From Eucalyptus grandis (Eukaryota; Streptophyta; Magnoliopsida; Myrtales; Myrtaceae), in NCBI RefSeq assembly GCF_016545825.1, contig NC_052618.1, forward strand, positions 18,985,561-19,049,560: DNA of 64,000 nt, written 5' to 3'. The position numbers and the translations under genes are program-made. The notes under the pieces were generated by a model. It was not told the origin of the DNA and did not search any database. It saw only the letters and a program-made list of their open reading frames with translations. How positions within the stretch are numbered: position 1 is the stretch's first letter; each line of letters starts with the position of its first letter. This document shows, piece after piece, positions 32,264-46,229 of the stretch.

Positions 32264-33174
32264 GGCACTGTTTGGTAACCATCAAACAGGCCAAATTCTG
32301 ATTCTTTGTTCTCGGAATCAGTTTCGCCTAGAATCGCGTTTGGTAAATTTTTGTTCCCGGGAACAAATTTGTTCTGGGAATAGATTGGGAATAGAATCAA
32401 GAACAAAAAAAAAGTTGATTCTTGTTCTGGGAACGAATTTGAGAATCAAAATCAAGAAATTTTCTTCTTCCCTTTGGCCAATCTCGCGACCTCCGACGAC
32501 CACCGCCCGCCACCGTCCGCCGCTCGCGCCGGGCCGGGCGAGCTCGCGAACCGGGCGAGGTCCGGCGAGGCTCGGCCTCCCAGATCCGGGCGAGGCCGAG
32601 CCTCCCGGTGGCTGGGCGGGCCTCGTCGGGGTGGGTAGGGGCTGGGCAAGCCTCGCGACGCCTGACCCCCCCACCGGTGGCCGGCAAGGCTCACATGGCC
32701 ACCGGCGAGGCTCGCCAGCCCCGCCCGTGGCCCGGCAGCCTCGCCCAACCCCGATGAGGCCGGCTTGGCCACCGGCGGGGCTAGGCGAGCCTCGCCCAAC
32801 CGCCGTGAGGCTCGGCCGACGAGGGCCGGCCTCGCCGAGGGCCGACGCTCCGATGAGGTCGCCGGCCGAAGAAGAAGAAGAAGATGAGAAAAAAAAAAAA
32901 AAAGGAAAAAAAAAAAAAAAAAAAGAAAAAAAAAATGAAAAATGAAAAAAGAAAAAAGAAAAAAAGTAAAAAAATTATTTAAAAATTAAAAGAAATTGAT
33001 TTGGAACAGAATTAATGAACACGGTACCAAACGCAATTCTATTCCAGAATCGGAAATTTTGGACAATTACCAAACAGCTTAAAATGCTTAGAATCAGTTC
33101 CCGAGAACAGAATAAAAAAGAATCAATCTGATCAGAATTTACTCCTGGGAATAGAATCGTTACCAAACGCGCCC
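32264..33174. mobile_element. PIF/Harbinger-like nonautonomous TIR element
   Basis: The left end GGCACTGTTTGGTAACCATC and right end GAATCGTTACCAAACGCGCCC are inverted repeats. TAA flanks both sides (32261-32263 and 33175-33177). The interior (32480-32870) is very GC-rich, with GGCGAGGCTCGGC-type words like the element at 28650, followed by A-rich DNA. The 201-codon frame in it is a by-product of GC content. Confidence 0.8.
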
Positions 33175-33177
33175 TAA

Positions 33178-36100
33178 AACTCTCTTCCTCGATCTGTTAA
33201 CATTTAATTTGAGTTTCATCATGTCGCTAAATCGTTGTCGAATCTTCCTTGAGTCCTCTGTCTTTTTTCTTTCTACGTTTTTTCATATCGGAGCTTGCAT
33301 AATCTTCTCCAATATTTGTTTTTTTTTTTTTCCAATAGGTGAGGGGAGTGACATGAGCGGAAGTGAAAACAAGATCCAGTAACTCAATTAGAAAAGAGTA
33401 ATGCTAGATTGCCAAAACCAATCTAGTCAATCGGTACCATAATTAGCTAACTACGAAATGGGTATTCAAATAAGCGAGTCGTTTCAACAACCCTCGTAAG
33501 AATTCGTCACATATAGTCAGCATATCGGTTTCTCAAATTAGACTGATATACACGACATCATCCTTGATGTACGAAACATGAAAACTATGTGGCTTTTTTA
33601 AAGTTGCGAGGGCAATAATTACAAACTCGATTATCATACTGATCTCATCCATTAATCAAGTTCACGATTTTTGCACGTTTAGTCAACGATGCTGTGAATT
33701 ATTTTACTTCATTCAACCTTATTGCTGAAATCATTGTGATGGACTCTTGGTCTAATTCGTAATCCTTGCATCCGTTGATGGACATTTTCTAATGAAACCC
33801 ATCACCTGAGCAGTATTAGCCAAAATGTTACCAAAAAAAAAAACACATGATAATAAGAAAACCATATAAAAAAAAAAATCACCCTTGATGCGGGAGCATT
33901 GGCCTTTTTCTATCAAAGAAAGTTGAAAATGTCGATTATGCAAGAAAGTTGTTGATCAGTGGACAAGTTGTTGTTTTCGTGGTTGATGATTGGCTACCAA
34001 GACATTGATCTACAAGTTTATTGTTGATCCAAGACTACTAATAGACTATATAACAACCGAAGGCTGTTTTAGACAATTTCATTTGTTCATTTGTTGTTTG
34101 GCAATCTTCAAAGATGTCAATTGGACTGTCCAAGGAGATGAATGAATTTAGAGTCTATTTTAATTACTTTAAGTCTAGTCAAATGTCACTAGTGAGTCTT
34201 AAGTGCATTGTAATTTTCAAAGAGTCAAAGATTAAGTTTCTAGATATTTTAATGCATTTTCTAGTTCCTATGTCTCTAATTAGTTAGGTAGTTTCTTGTC
34301 TTCAGTGTTTAATCTATTTCCTATGTAATAATCCATCTATATTATGAGGCGAATTCTCAAATATAAGACAGTGAATTTTGAGTATATGAATATTCGAGAT
34401 TTTCCTCTATGTGAGCGAATATCTTTGGAGAGTAGATTACTCCTAATTTCTATATCCTTAGAAGGTAGATTCTTCCTTGGTGATGAGCCAAAGTTGTATA
34501 CTCAATTGATGGGTTTTTTTTTTTTTTAATTTTAATGTAGGACTTGGTGGTGAGCTTCTTCAATCTTTAAATCTTGTATCCTAGGCTAGTAATTTCTGTA
34601 GGCCTTGGTGATGAGCTTCATCTATCCCAATCTTGATCCTCGGCTGGTAACACATCATGTGCGCCTTGGTTCCAATCATATTCTGTCCCTCATTTGGCAT
34701 TTACCCATCGACATTCATCCCCCATACACTCTCCCATCTTCAATAATCACTCAAAACCACTCTCACCCATCCCGCAAGCGCATCAACCTTCCCGTCTATC
34801 AATCAAAACAAACCCCTCGCTTCCTTTTTCTTTTAATGGACTCTTGGTCTAACTCATAATCCTTATATTCTTTCTAACTAGAACTATACTTATTATCTTC
34901 ACCGATATTCCTTTCCCCATTATCTTCTTTTTTGCAGCAGTCTTTTTTTTATTTTTTATTCAGAAGATCAACGAGAGTGTTGGTTATTTGACGGGAAAAC
35001 TGTGTTATCGATTTTGGCTCCGCGGCAGTGCGTTCAGATTATATAATGATATTTCGAAGGATCATTTGATCGAAATAGACCTGCTCTCGGGGACTTTGTT
35101 TGAATAAGTTCGGTGAGCGCACGTTTCCTTCAACGATGATGCTAATTGTTTTTCTCAACCTAATTGCTGACGTCACTCTCTTGTTTGATTGAGGCTGGAC
35201 AAGAGGAAAGGCGAGATGTGAACATATGCACGTTTCAACTTAGCTAACCTCAATGATACGTTAGGTGGGTTTGGGTCCTCCATGACCTCACTTAGGCGGC
35301 TCTCCAATCATGTTTCGCCAAGTGTGCATAAAAAATACAATTAGTCAGATCACGTGCCGTCCCCATCGGCACGTGGAGACAATCTTCACACGTCGCAGGT
35401 CCGCATGTCACTCGTCATTTCTCTCAACTCTTTGAGATAGTGAAAGAGGATCTGAGGCCATCTTGGACTTGACTATGAAAACTAAGACCAGATGCAATTT
35501 ATTAGAACAAGAATTAACTTCAGTCAAAGGCCAGAAGTGCCAAACCTCAGATTTTGGTCAATCTAGTGAATTGCTTGAGCCATAAAAGATTTTTTCGTTT
35601 CATAATTCTTCGTATTCTTGGTGCAAGAAGTTGTTACGGTCAGAATTATCACAGAAAAAGAAGAAATTGACCATGATTTCATATGAGATATCACATGATT
35701 TTATTATAAATTAAACGACATGGTGGATATTACAATCATACTCAATTCACTTAGTACAAACTATCATTCAGAAGTGACCGATTTTATTATTTTGACAATT
35801 ATGCTTTTACTACTTTACCAATCGTGTCGTCCTCACTATTTTGATGGTTATATCTTCTCCATGTCTTCACATCAGTTGTTTATAAATTTCTTAACTACAC
35901 AACTTCACATTTTTATGAATTTCCAGTTTTGCGAAGATCTCTCGAACGATTGTGTCTGGAATCGTCGACTTCCGCTATTCAGATGGTTACTTTATCTTGT
36001 CGACCGTTGTGCCAATCGTCATCTTTAGTTACTTCAATCAACCTTTATTTGTCAGATATATACCCGACTCGTCTATTTTCATTTATATTTTCTATCGGCT

Positions 36101-37295
36101 AAATCACTTTTCTAATCTACTGGCTAAATTTGTCAGCTGTGGTGTCAATTTTTCCTTCGCCACATCTTGCTTGGCCTCGCCTATTCCGAGTCGACAATCA
36201 ATGACTTAATCATTTATTTTTTTTTTTTTTTGGAAAAAAAAAACTTCCAAATTATGTCCCATAACATATTTATCCTAAACTTATAATATAAAAAACATCA
36301 AACTTTTATATATGTGACATATCTATCTTCTATCAAGTTTATATTAGATGATTTCTCAATAAAAGCATCGTCTTTTTCACTTAAAACATGTCAAAACCGT
36401 TTGCTTTTCAGCATTTATAAAGACTTGTTTGAGCAAATGAGTCTTTATTTTTGATGTCAAAGGTATACTTTAAAATTTTTTGTGGTTTTTTTTTTCTCTC
36501 TTTTTGGTGTCAAACGCTTTCCTATGCGAAACGCATGGACATTCCCAGCTCCTACCCAGAAACCGACATCCGTGAGAATGACGACTTTTTTTAGGAGGCT
36601 TTTGATGGTCTAAGTTTTGACAATTTTAAGGAGATTTTGACAATCTTTTGTCGCATTACATTATTTTATATTCACCTTGAGTACGTTTGGAGTCATATTA
36701 TCATAATCAAAATTAATAAATTAATCACTAATTGTTGCTATAACAGGGTCAACTTACAAAACAAGCACACCTCGTACTCATCTCTACAGTCCTCATTAAC
36801 TTTAATATCCAACTAATCAGTATTATAATATTGAGGTGAAAGCGTGGCCCTCTTTGTTATTTTACCGATATGATCTCCGCCGCCCGGATCTTAAGCTCCT
36901 ACGATAGATCCATTGATGTGACATTAGAAGCCAATCACCTATCTGTTCTCGCTGTGACATGGAATCATGTCTTTGTCGCGCACTTGTCATCCGTTCGGGT
37001 TAGAGGTGTGTATGGGACCCATTCTTGGTTCCAAATTTTTAGAATTGAAAATAATCGGTCCAGTTTCTGATTTCAAATGCAGAACCCAACCGCCCAAACT
37101 GGATAAAGTGCTGATTTCAACGACTAATGCTTTTGCCCATCACTTAGTAATCATAATATGTCGTCAAGATCCAACATTGTGGCTAATTCCTATTTCATAA
37201 AGCAACTAAAACGGAGGAGAGATTAATCAGATAATTGCCTCTCTTAAATTTCCTCATGAATCAGAAGTCAGTATAGCATTAGCTGAACAGCATCT
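33178..37295. other. 4.1-kb gene-free stretch upstream of the receptor kinase
   Basis: I see no supported gene. The densest open frame (35720-36209) has no recognisable domain. 34080-34560 is repeat-like, with phrases such as TTGGTGATGAGC occurring three times (34468, 34543 and 34607 areas), perhaps from an old LTR element. The last few hundred bases before 37296 must hold the kinase promoter, but no convincing TATA box could be fixed. Confidence 0.4.
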
Positions 37296-40200
37296 ATGGA
37301 GTCATGCTTTCCAATTCTTCTACGCAGCTTGTGCTTCATGTCCCTGGTGTTGCAGATAAGCTATGCATCGGACTCCATTTCAGCTGGCCAGAACATCACA
37401 GATGGCCAAACGATAGTCTCTCCTGGCGGGAACTTCGAGCTAGGATTCTTCAGCCCCGGCAGCTCCAAGAACCGGTACGTGGGCGTATGGTACAAGAAGC
37501 TATCGGCCGGGAGGGTGATTTGGGTCGCAAACCGAGAGAATCCCCTGAATGATTCTTCAGGAGTCCTAAAGCTCACTCCTCAGGGTGTACTCACTCTCCT
37601 GAACCACAACAATGGGGTCGTTTGGTCCTCCAACGTGTCAAGATCTGCCCAGAATCCGATTGCGCAGCTTTTGGATTCCGCCAATTTCGTCATAAAAGAA
37701 GGAAACGACAATGACTTGGGTGATGCAATTTGGCAGAGTTTTGATCACCCTTGTGATTCGTTTCTGGCTGGCATGAAGTTTGGTATAGATCGAGCAAAAG
37801 GTCTGGACCGGTACCTGACCTCGTGGAAAAGCGTGGACGACCCTTCACTTGGTGATTTCACATATAGGCTCGATTCTTCGGGATATCCGCAGCTGATCGT
37901 GAGAAACAGATCGGTAGTGCAGTTCAGGTCAGGACCTTGGAACGGCCTTCGGTTTAGCGGGTTCCCTCAGTTGAGCCTGAATCCTGTTTATAGCTTTGGC
38001 TTCGTCTTCAACCAAAACGAAATTTACTATTACTTCAATATTCTGAACAGTTCCGTCCCATCGATGCTCGTTTTAAACGAGAATGGGATTGCTCAGCACT
38101 TCAGTTGGGTAGATCGGACACACGATTGGATACTGTATTCGTCTGCTCAAACGGACGACTGTGACACTTATGCATTATGCGGAGGGAATGGGAACTGTGA
38201 CATTGCTAGCTCTCCAAAATGCGTGTGCTTAACAGGCTTCATGCCCAAATACCCGAGCGCCTGGGAATTCGGGGATTGGTCAAACGGTTGTGTCCGGAGG
38301 ACGGAACTGGATTGCCTGGGAGGAGACAAGTTTCTGAAGTACACCGAAGTGAAGTTGCCCGACACCAGGCAATCGTGGTTCAACGTGAGTATGAACCTTC
38401 AAGAATGCGAGCAGACATGCTTGAGGAACTGCTCGTGCACGGCTTATTCAAACTTGGATATTAGAGGGCAAGGAAGCGGATGCTTGCTTTGGTTCGGTGA
38501 CCTGATGGATATTAGACAGTTCAATGAGAACGGCCAGGATATTTACGTAAGGATGGCCGCATCAGAAGTCGGTATGTGTTCAAACCCTGAGTTATTTTCG
38601 ACCAGATGACACGAGGAAGAGAATGAGTACGAAATAACTATCGGATTCTTTGTAACTTCTATTTTCAATTCGTTCTAATGTGTATCAAGGTGGGAGTTCG
38701 AGCGGAAATACTGGCACAAGGAAAAGCACAGGCATCATTGTCAGCACCGTGCTGTCCGCGGTGCTTCTTCTCGGCATCATGGCTGTTTTCATAAAGTATA
38801 GGAGAGATGGTAAAGTCATTTTATCTTCCAAGCAAGATGTCTTTCTTGATACACAAGTCATTTTTCACTCTTGTTAGCATAGGTTTTAAATGTTGCTGCT
38901 CTGCATCAAATGCAAAGTTTCATCAGATCATCTCTCTCTGGAAATATCAATGAACCAAGTGGCCTGAAAATGAATGAACCAAATGTTTGTTGCTTTGGAT
39001 TCTGTTTTGGGATTTTTAAAACTCAATTATGAGTTCTCTTTATATGATGAATTTACTCACTTTAATTCCTACTTGCAGGACAAATCTTTAGATGCTGCCA
39101 TCAAAACCATGGTGAAGATCTAGACTTACCTATGTTCGACCTGACAACCATAGTGAACGCTACGAATAACTTCTCTGAAGACAACAAACTCGGAGAGGGA
39201 GGTTTTGGAGCTGTCTATAAGGTTACTGTTCTTGGTTTTTCAGAATTCTAGATCTGCTCGTCCATATCCAAATTCACAACGAAATGAAGGAATTAAAAAA
39301 ACGGCTCTATCTTTTAGGGTGTTCTGAGGAATGGCCAAGAAATTGCTGTGAAGAGGCTGTCGGAAAACTCTAGGCAGGGACAGGATGAGTTCAAAAACGA
39401 AGTCGTCTACATCGCCAAACTTCAACACCGAAACCTCGTCAAGATTCTGGGATGCTGCGTTCAAGTAGATGAAATGATGTTGATCTATGAGTTCTTGCCC
39501 AACCGGAGCTTGGATTGTTTCATTTTTGGTTCGCTTCGCTCAAGTCCCTACATTTTCATTTCTTTTGTCATAGAAAAGGAGTGAAGAAGCTTCCATTTAA
39601 TTACTCATGAGGCCTAAAATTTGGCAGATCAAGAGAAGGGTGTTTTACTGGATTGGCCTAGGCGCTTCTCTATCATCAACGGCATAGCCTCAGGGCTCCT
39701 ATACCTTCACCGAGACTCAAGATTAAGAATAATTCATCGAGATCTGAAAGCTGAAAACATCCTGCTCGACAACGAAATGAATCCAAAGATATCAGACTTT
39801 GGTTTGGCGAGGAGTTTCGGAGGTAATGATAGCGAAGCGAATACAAAGAGAGTGGTGGGAACGTAGTGAGTACTCTCAACAAGTGATCTTCACTGGATCT
39901 GGTCCATTTGCTTCAAAAACTAATCGCTCTTTTCAATGGCTTTTTTGCATAGCGGTTACATATCACCAGAGTATGCTATCCATGGGTTATATTCGATAAA
40001 ATCGGATGTATTCAGTTTTGGTGTCGTAGTGCTGGAAATCGTGAGTGGGCAAAGAAATCGAGGCTTTAATCATCCTGACAACCATTTAAGCCTTCTCGGA
40101 TTTGTAAGTCATCAGATCTTTTTGTTTTATTATCTTCAGGTTAGTTTCTAGTCTTATTCTAGATGACTGAAACAATCTTGCAGGCCTGGACACTGTTCAG

Positions 40201-40492
40201 AGATCGAAAGCCTATGAAGCTGGTTGATCCATCGATCACATCCACATTCAATCCTGCGGAAGTTTTACGATCGATCCATATGGCTCTGTTGTGCGTCCAA
40301 CAAAATTCGAGAGATAGGCCGGAGATGTCGTCCGTGGTTATGATGCTGGGCAGTGAGAGCGCATTGCCTCATCCTAAACAGCCCGGTTTTTTCAGCGAGG
40401 AGTCCGTATCGGAAGCCAGTTCTTCAAGCGGTGGCAAGCACCAACAATATTCAGCCAACGAAATGACTATTTCAGATGTACAGCCTCAGTGA
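37296..40492 (+). CDS. G-type lectin S-receptor-like serine/threonine-protein kinase
   Basis: Seven exons, all GT-AG and in frame: 37296-38571, 38690-38809, 39079-39221, 39318-39528, 39628-39865, 39953-40103, 40184-40492. The product has 815 residues. Signal peptide about 1-24. Next come a bulb-type lectin domain ([20 protein letters not shown]), the S-locus glycoprotein domain, a Cys-rich EGF/PAN part ([18 protein letters not shown]), a transmembrane helix about 440-460 and the kinase. Kinase signatures: GEGGFG (504-509), Lys525 in [12 protein letters not shown] with Asp622, and DFG (640-642). The tail has [16 protein letters not shown]. The Arg-Asp pair makes it an RD kinase. Such receptors sit in the plasma membrane and signal in immunity, development or self-incompatibility-like recognition. 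The ligand is unknown. It is the only complete member among five kinase-derived loci in this window. Confidence 0.96.
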
Positions 40493-41000
40493 TATATCTG
40501 TAGTTACAATATTGTATGTATTAATCTTACATGAATATGAGAGGATCGTGGCGTTCGTATTGAGGGTAATCTCTTAATCTAGAATTGCAAGACGTTACAG
40601 CCTTACAGGGGCATACGGAAGATTGCACCTTTTATTCTTCCAAAATTCAGGGGATGCTAGTCAGAAAACGAAAACTTTCTGGGTATTTTTTTGTTATGAT
40701 TTTATAGCAAAGAACCCCTTGAATACCTTACTCGAATACCCGTGACGTTGATGAAATAAACTCACATTAATAAAAGAATATTTGATAAATTAATGTCTGC
40801 TTCAGTTTGAATTGACGAACATACAATTAGGGAAGCTCGTCTTAGTTTAGAAAACAGCTACAGAAGTGAAAAGGTAGCTCTAACTGCAAGCGTATTCAGC
40901 ATCCAGTACTAAACCTTTGCTCTGTCAAAGTTTGTACAGCTGTTTCTTCTTTCTACTATTTCAAAATTTCCATGTCCATCCAATGACAGCCTGCACTATA
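40493..41000. other. 3' flank of the receptor kinase
   Basis: Homologous to 27985-28480 and, in its first part, to 1490-1620. No further gene. Similarity to the other copies ends near 41000, shortly before a TIR element. Confidence 0.6.
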
Positions 41001-41139
41001 GCGACATCATTTAGCTGAGATGCACCTAAGACAGCAAGAAGGAAAATGACTTCATTTCCCAATATGATCTGAAGATATTGGACTTGGGTTCGCCAAGATG
41101 TTTTCCGATGTAATGAGGGGAAAGGGAACCAAACACAAA

Positions 41140-42060
41140 GGCTGCATTTGAGTCTAGATAGTTATCCTATCCGATGTTTGGGAATGTCCACCGGATCGGA
41201 TATACCCGGATACATCCGGATAAAACGGCGAATAAAAAATCCGAGGGAGGGGGTGGGATAAGCTCGGATTGGATAAGAATTTTTTTTAAGGAAAGAAATA
41301 ACTTAACAAAAAAGAGAATATATTATAAGCATCTATGTCAAATGGATGCCTCCGCCTCTCCGATTCATTGTCAGCCCTCTTGTTCCACTTCTTCTCCCAT
41401 CTTCGCTTCTCGTACGCTAGCAATTGAGTGCCCCTTCCTTTGGATCATGGACTTGCTGAATCTGATGAACAAAAGTGGCTTTTTGAGACGAATAGGGCAG
41501 AAGTTTTCTCATAGGCATCTGTGGAACTAATTGAAGCATTGCTTATGCCACCTCAAACATCGGTGGCTGGAACTTTGGCTCCACCTGCAAGGATTACGTT
41601 GGACGTCACAAGGGAAGAAGGGAAGATGGTGATGGTGATAAAGCAGCTGTAAATCTTTGGTATCATTGACAACTTGGGACCTCAATCGATTTGAGGCAAT
41701 GCAAAGACTACTCTAGTGGTCACCTAAAGTTCCCCACCCACCCTCTCTATCGTAGTCTAAGATTTACCGATTTGTGTCACCGTTGCACGACGATATTGGT
41801 TCTCACCATTTTCAATGGTGGCCACTGTGGAGGTGACCACAATTCCTAGATCTAGGGTTTTTCATGGCCTTTAATCAGTTGAATTTTCTAATTTTTAATT
41901 TTATAATTTAATTGAATATCATATTTATTTTTTAATCTTATCCTGAAGTGCGCCAAACATTTGATAGGATTAGATATGTCCGCCTTTGTTATCCAGAGGA
42001 TTTAATATCCTACTTTATCCTATCCTATCATGATTATTATCCCGATGACCAAATGTAGCC
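41140..42060. mobile_element. TIR element, unclassified
   Basis: The left end GGCTGCATTTGAGTC and right end GACCAAATGTAGCC are inverted repeats. Sub-terminal TATCCTATC/GGATAGGATA and GGATATNNCCGGATA words also pair. Possible 3-bp duplication AAA/AAA, which is weak in an A-rich site. It lies between the intact kinase and the next kinase pseudogene and has no coding capacity. Confidence 0.55.
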
Positions 42061-42074
42061 AAAGAGACTAAAAA

Positions 42075-42212
42075 GTTTGACCGAACATAGTGAATTCTTG
42101 AGTAGGACATCTGAATTATGCTTCATTTGCTTCGAGAACTAATCATTCTATTTAATCATTCCGGTGCTTTAGTCCAAACTGTGAAAACCAAAAGAAACCG
42201 AGGCTTCAGAAT
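42075..42212 (+). pseudogene. S-receptor kinase pseudogene, exon 5 end to exon 6 (left part)
   Basis: CGAACATAGTGAATTC matches the end of kinase exon 5 and its donor (39859-39873). CATTTGCTTCGAGAACTAATC matches intron 5. AAAAGAAACCGAGGCTTCAG matches exon 6 at the ...QRNRGF codons. At 42213 element B begins; the reading resumes at 55304 after the repeated AGAAT. Most of exon 6 is deleted or diverged. Confidence 0.75.
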
Positions 42213-44986
42213 TGTCACGCCCCGAACCTCGAGCGTTCGCACATCACTAGGTGGTCAATAAAACTTGCGACGTCCCAGGACGCGTCACCAACCCAATCGA
42301 TTATGCACATACGAAAGCATAGAATAAACCTCAGACAACACTCAACATGGGATAAAAAGCAGGATAGCAACATCACAAAAGTCACACTTTATAAACAAAT
42401 TGAGTTTATATACAACGGTCTACACCAAAAAGTAACTACCAAACTACCCTATCCCGGACCCTATCTACCTGGGCTCCAGGTCTATCAAGACATCGTTAGG
42501 GGTGTCGGTCTCCAGAGGCTCAACTACCTCTACTGGAGGATCCTCACCCTTGGGTCCCTGGTACACCTCGATCTCAACTGTGAGGTCGGCGTCATGTACT
42601 GAGTCAAGATCCACAAAATACTCGTCCTCGACGGTAGGTCTGTCAAAGCCATCTAGGGGGCCCTCTCGAACACCATTGGGCCCATGGTGGAACCACGCCT
42701 TGAATCTATGAGGGACCAATTGAGGTGGGCCCTCATCGACCCAAATAGTAGTAACCATGAACTCACGGGTCCAGTTGGGATTCTCGTGGATAGGGAGTAC
42801 GGTACGCTAAGTCTCAGCCTCCCAAGGCCACCTAAAACGATCCAGCCTCACCGCTATCTATGGACCTGAAAAGATTGAGCCCATGACGGGATGGGACAAC
42901 GTTTCAGCGAGTTTACACCGTAAACCCCAATTAGAAGAGAAATACGCCAAAGGGTAGTCTAACCACTTATCACATAAGACTTACCTCGCCTCAGTCCATT
43001 CCTGCACATCAGTACATTTCGTAGCACATATAATTACAATAAAAATCACTCATCAATCGGGACGTCTCAACTTATATTATCAACCATTACAGGGGTCCTG
43101 ATTATAAAGCCAAATCGTTATAACACGTCTCATACCGTGCTACATAATTTTATCTCATAATCAGGTACTTCAGTTTCAACCATTCATGCATTCCAATTGA
43201 TTACGACCCACCAGTCATGGTCGACTCAATAGTCAGCAGTTTTCCGATATAGCCGGGTGTTGTCTCACACCATCGAGCACGGCAACGTCTACACCTAGAT
43301 GTCATTCCTTAAAGGAGCATCGGCCTAGCCTCCATTGCGATCGGCATCCATTGACTTAGGGCATTCTTGAAGGAGCATTGTCTAGCCCTAGAGGCTCGTG
43401 ACAGGTTCTCACATCATTCATGCACTCATCCAAACCTAGCCAAGACACCATGCATTGCACTCAATTGTTTCAATTAAAATAGTGAACTTGGCCCATTTTG
43501 TTCTTATTAAAAACACACGCTAAAATAATCGTGTGTGGGTATATGGTCAGATCGAACTAGAAGAATTGATATCTTTCCTTTTAAAATCCCACTGTTTTAT
43601 ATAGTATTTAAAAACATTTTCGGCGTAAAAAACCAACACTTGATATTTTTCTAATTAAATACCAAAATTTTACAAGCATCACTCAATTGCACAATTTAAT
43701 AATCGATTGCATAAACTAAGCACATTACTACAATCAGCACGAAATTCCGGTCACCGACTATCCCGATAAAATTTCTGGAATATTAAATAATTAATTAAAT
43801 TATAATTAAATTATTTAAATTAATTATCTAATTAATTAACATTTATCAAATTAAACTACCAATTTAAATTGATCATAATCTTAACTAATTACCTAAGTAC
43901 ACTAACTAATTAATCTACTAGATTAACTCCCTAAACCAACCATTCTAGATAATAATAAAACATAAATCCCTAACTAAATAGCCTAGCTAAATCAACTAAC
44001 TAAACTAACCACCTAGTTCACTCAACTAACTTAACTAACTAATATTTACTCTAACTAAACTAATCACTAAACATATTTAAGCCTAAACTAACTCATAATA
44101 GGTGTAATTAACCCCTAAGCAAAGTTTAGGAGGCTAACTCACTCAATTAGTGAACTAAAGAGTTCACGGCGACGGCGGTGCAATGGCAAGCAAACCATGG
44201 GTCTCGAGTGACACTAAGGGAGGTCTGGTTGGCCTAGAAAAGCTCCCCAAAGGTCTTGGCTCAAGGCTGAGAGGCGGTTCTCCCTACTGGTCAAAGTTGG
44301 TTGGACACCTCTTGGGGGCAGTGGGGGCGAGATGGCGGCTTGGCGGGAGCTAGTGGCTGTTCAGATGGCTAGACCAGAGCTGCTGGAGTCCCGACGATGG
44401 AGCAGCAACAGAGGCGAATGGGCTGTTGGTGATAGGGAGGTTGGTGGACCGAAATAGGGGGAGGGTTGATAGTCGGCTGTGGTGGAGGAAAGGTGGAGGG
44501 ATGGCGGCAGCAACCGGGTGCAGAGGAGCAGAATCTCTAGAGGAAAAGTGGAGGGGGTGTGCTGGAGCTAGGGGGTGACGAGCTGCAGGTGGGTGAGGGC
44601 GTGCAATGGCTAGGTGAGAGGAAAGGGAAAACCAGAACATGAGGAGAAGAGGTTTACCGGTTGGTGGCTTGCTGGTTAAGAACAAGCAGCACAAAATAAA
44701 GTTTCGGTTCTTTTTTGGCGTGCTTGTTTGGTCGGCTAACAGAGGCACCGTTGAAGCAGCAAGAACAAGGAGAAGAAAAGAAGGCTGGCGGGAAGAAAAG
44801 AAAAGGAAAGGAAAAGAAAAGGAAAGAGAGAAAGAGAGATGAGTTGGTCGGGGAAGGGGGAGAAGGAGGCGCGCACGATGGGGGAGAAGGAGAAGTCAAG
44901 GCCAAGGGGATCCTACCTCTTCAATGCCATGCCTCAAAGTCCCTGTGGTCATGGAATTCCTTGGCCCACTTGTAGTCAAGTGTTCC

Positions 44987-45897
44987 CGAGATAGCTAGTA
45001 CGAGTACCTAGAGGGGGTGAATAGGTATACACAAAAATTTCTCGATGTTTGCACGATACTTAAACAATTAGAGACTTTGCAAAGTTGAAAATTCAATCGC
45101 AAGACTCGAGTAAGGGAAAGAGAGAATTGAACACTCGCTTATAGTGGTTCGGCTTGATTCAAGCCTACGTCCACTCTTTCGCACCGACAGCCGATTGGCT
45201 GGATTCCACTATGATCAAAGAGTTGTTACGTTGTTGATCTTCCTTGATTTCTAGGTGTAGATGATCTACCACACTTGCTCAAGGCGTCACCAAGTATAAA
45301 CACTCGCATACAATTTCGCTCGCCTCAACTAACAATCAAAGGATCTCGGACACTGGAATTTTTCTATCGATCACACACTTAAAACAACTAGAACGTCTTC
45401 CTTTTATACTCCTTCATGCCATCATAGCCGTTGGCACTTACCAAAGGAATTCCTCCAATCTACCCGTTGGACGGAATCAATCAAGAAGATCATCCGAGCT
45501 ATATAAGGAATCGATGATAGCCCATCAACTCGTTCGCCCATACAATCAGATCTCGGTTTCAAGAATAGAATAATCCAAGATTATTTGTCGACCATCGGAT
45601 CTTCAATCGTTCTTAGATAAGATATAAAGAATCCGAAATGATTATCCAACCAAAGAATCTATCCTGAGGATAGGATCAAATCCTCAATCATAAACCTCGA
45701 CTTTGGATTTCCTTCAACACTGGATTAGAAAGACTGTCAGTGAGAATAACTTTGAGTCTTGAGTCTTGAGTCTTGAGTCTTGAGATAACAGAGTCTTGAG
45801 ACTATAAAGTCTTGAGACTTTAACTATCGATATCCAGACTTAGACTCGATAGAAATGTTTTGTCGCTTCAAAATATTCTGGAAAGATTTCTCCAACA
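44987..45897 (-). repeat. 3' LTR of the SIRE-type element
   Basis: Nearly identical to 53484-54408. It contains four GAGTCTT units near 45754-45781, where the other LTR has five. Confidence 0.92.
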
Positions 45898-46229
45898 ATC
45901 TCCCCTTTTTGATGGTGACAAAACTTTCTTGAAGATTTGAACAACTTTGACCTGCAAAAACATTTCTCAAGCAATATGGCTAACTCATAAAGATTAATAA
46001 ACAACCAGACTCTGCATCCACAGCAAATTGGTTAGTCTTTCATGAGTAATACCATGTAACAATACTTGATATAAATGCAACAAAGTCAAGCATCAAAATC
46101 CACAACCAATTCAAAGTCTAACACTCAAGTTCAAGTTCTCAAGTCATACTCAAAAATAAACATAACCACAAAAAGTCAAATAAATAATGTTTGTTCAAAT
46201 TGGTTCTCCCCTTTTGTCATCATTAAAAA

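Noticed and set aside
32340..32945. A 201-codon plus-strand frame and overlapping minus-strand frames
   Set aside because: GC-rich interior of a PIF/Harbinger-like element; no domain, open on both strands, ends in a poly-Lys run from an A-tract.
34080..34560. Possible old solo LTR with polyadenylation-like region
   Set aside because: Repeat-like phrases are present, but no matching ends or target duplication could be found, so it is not listed as an element.
35720..36209. Hydrophobic open frames (102 and 85 codons)
   Set aside because: AT-rich DNA readily gives hydrophobic codons; no start context, no domain, no similarity I recognise.
42465..42758. Acidic minus-strand frame of 97 codons in element B
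   Set aside because: It lies near the end of an LTR-like element, is not preserved in elements A or C, and has no recognisable domain.
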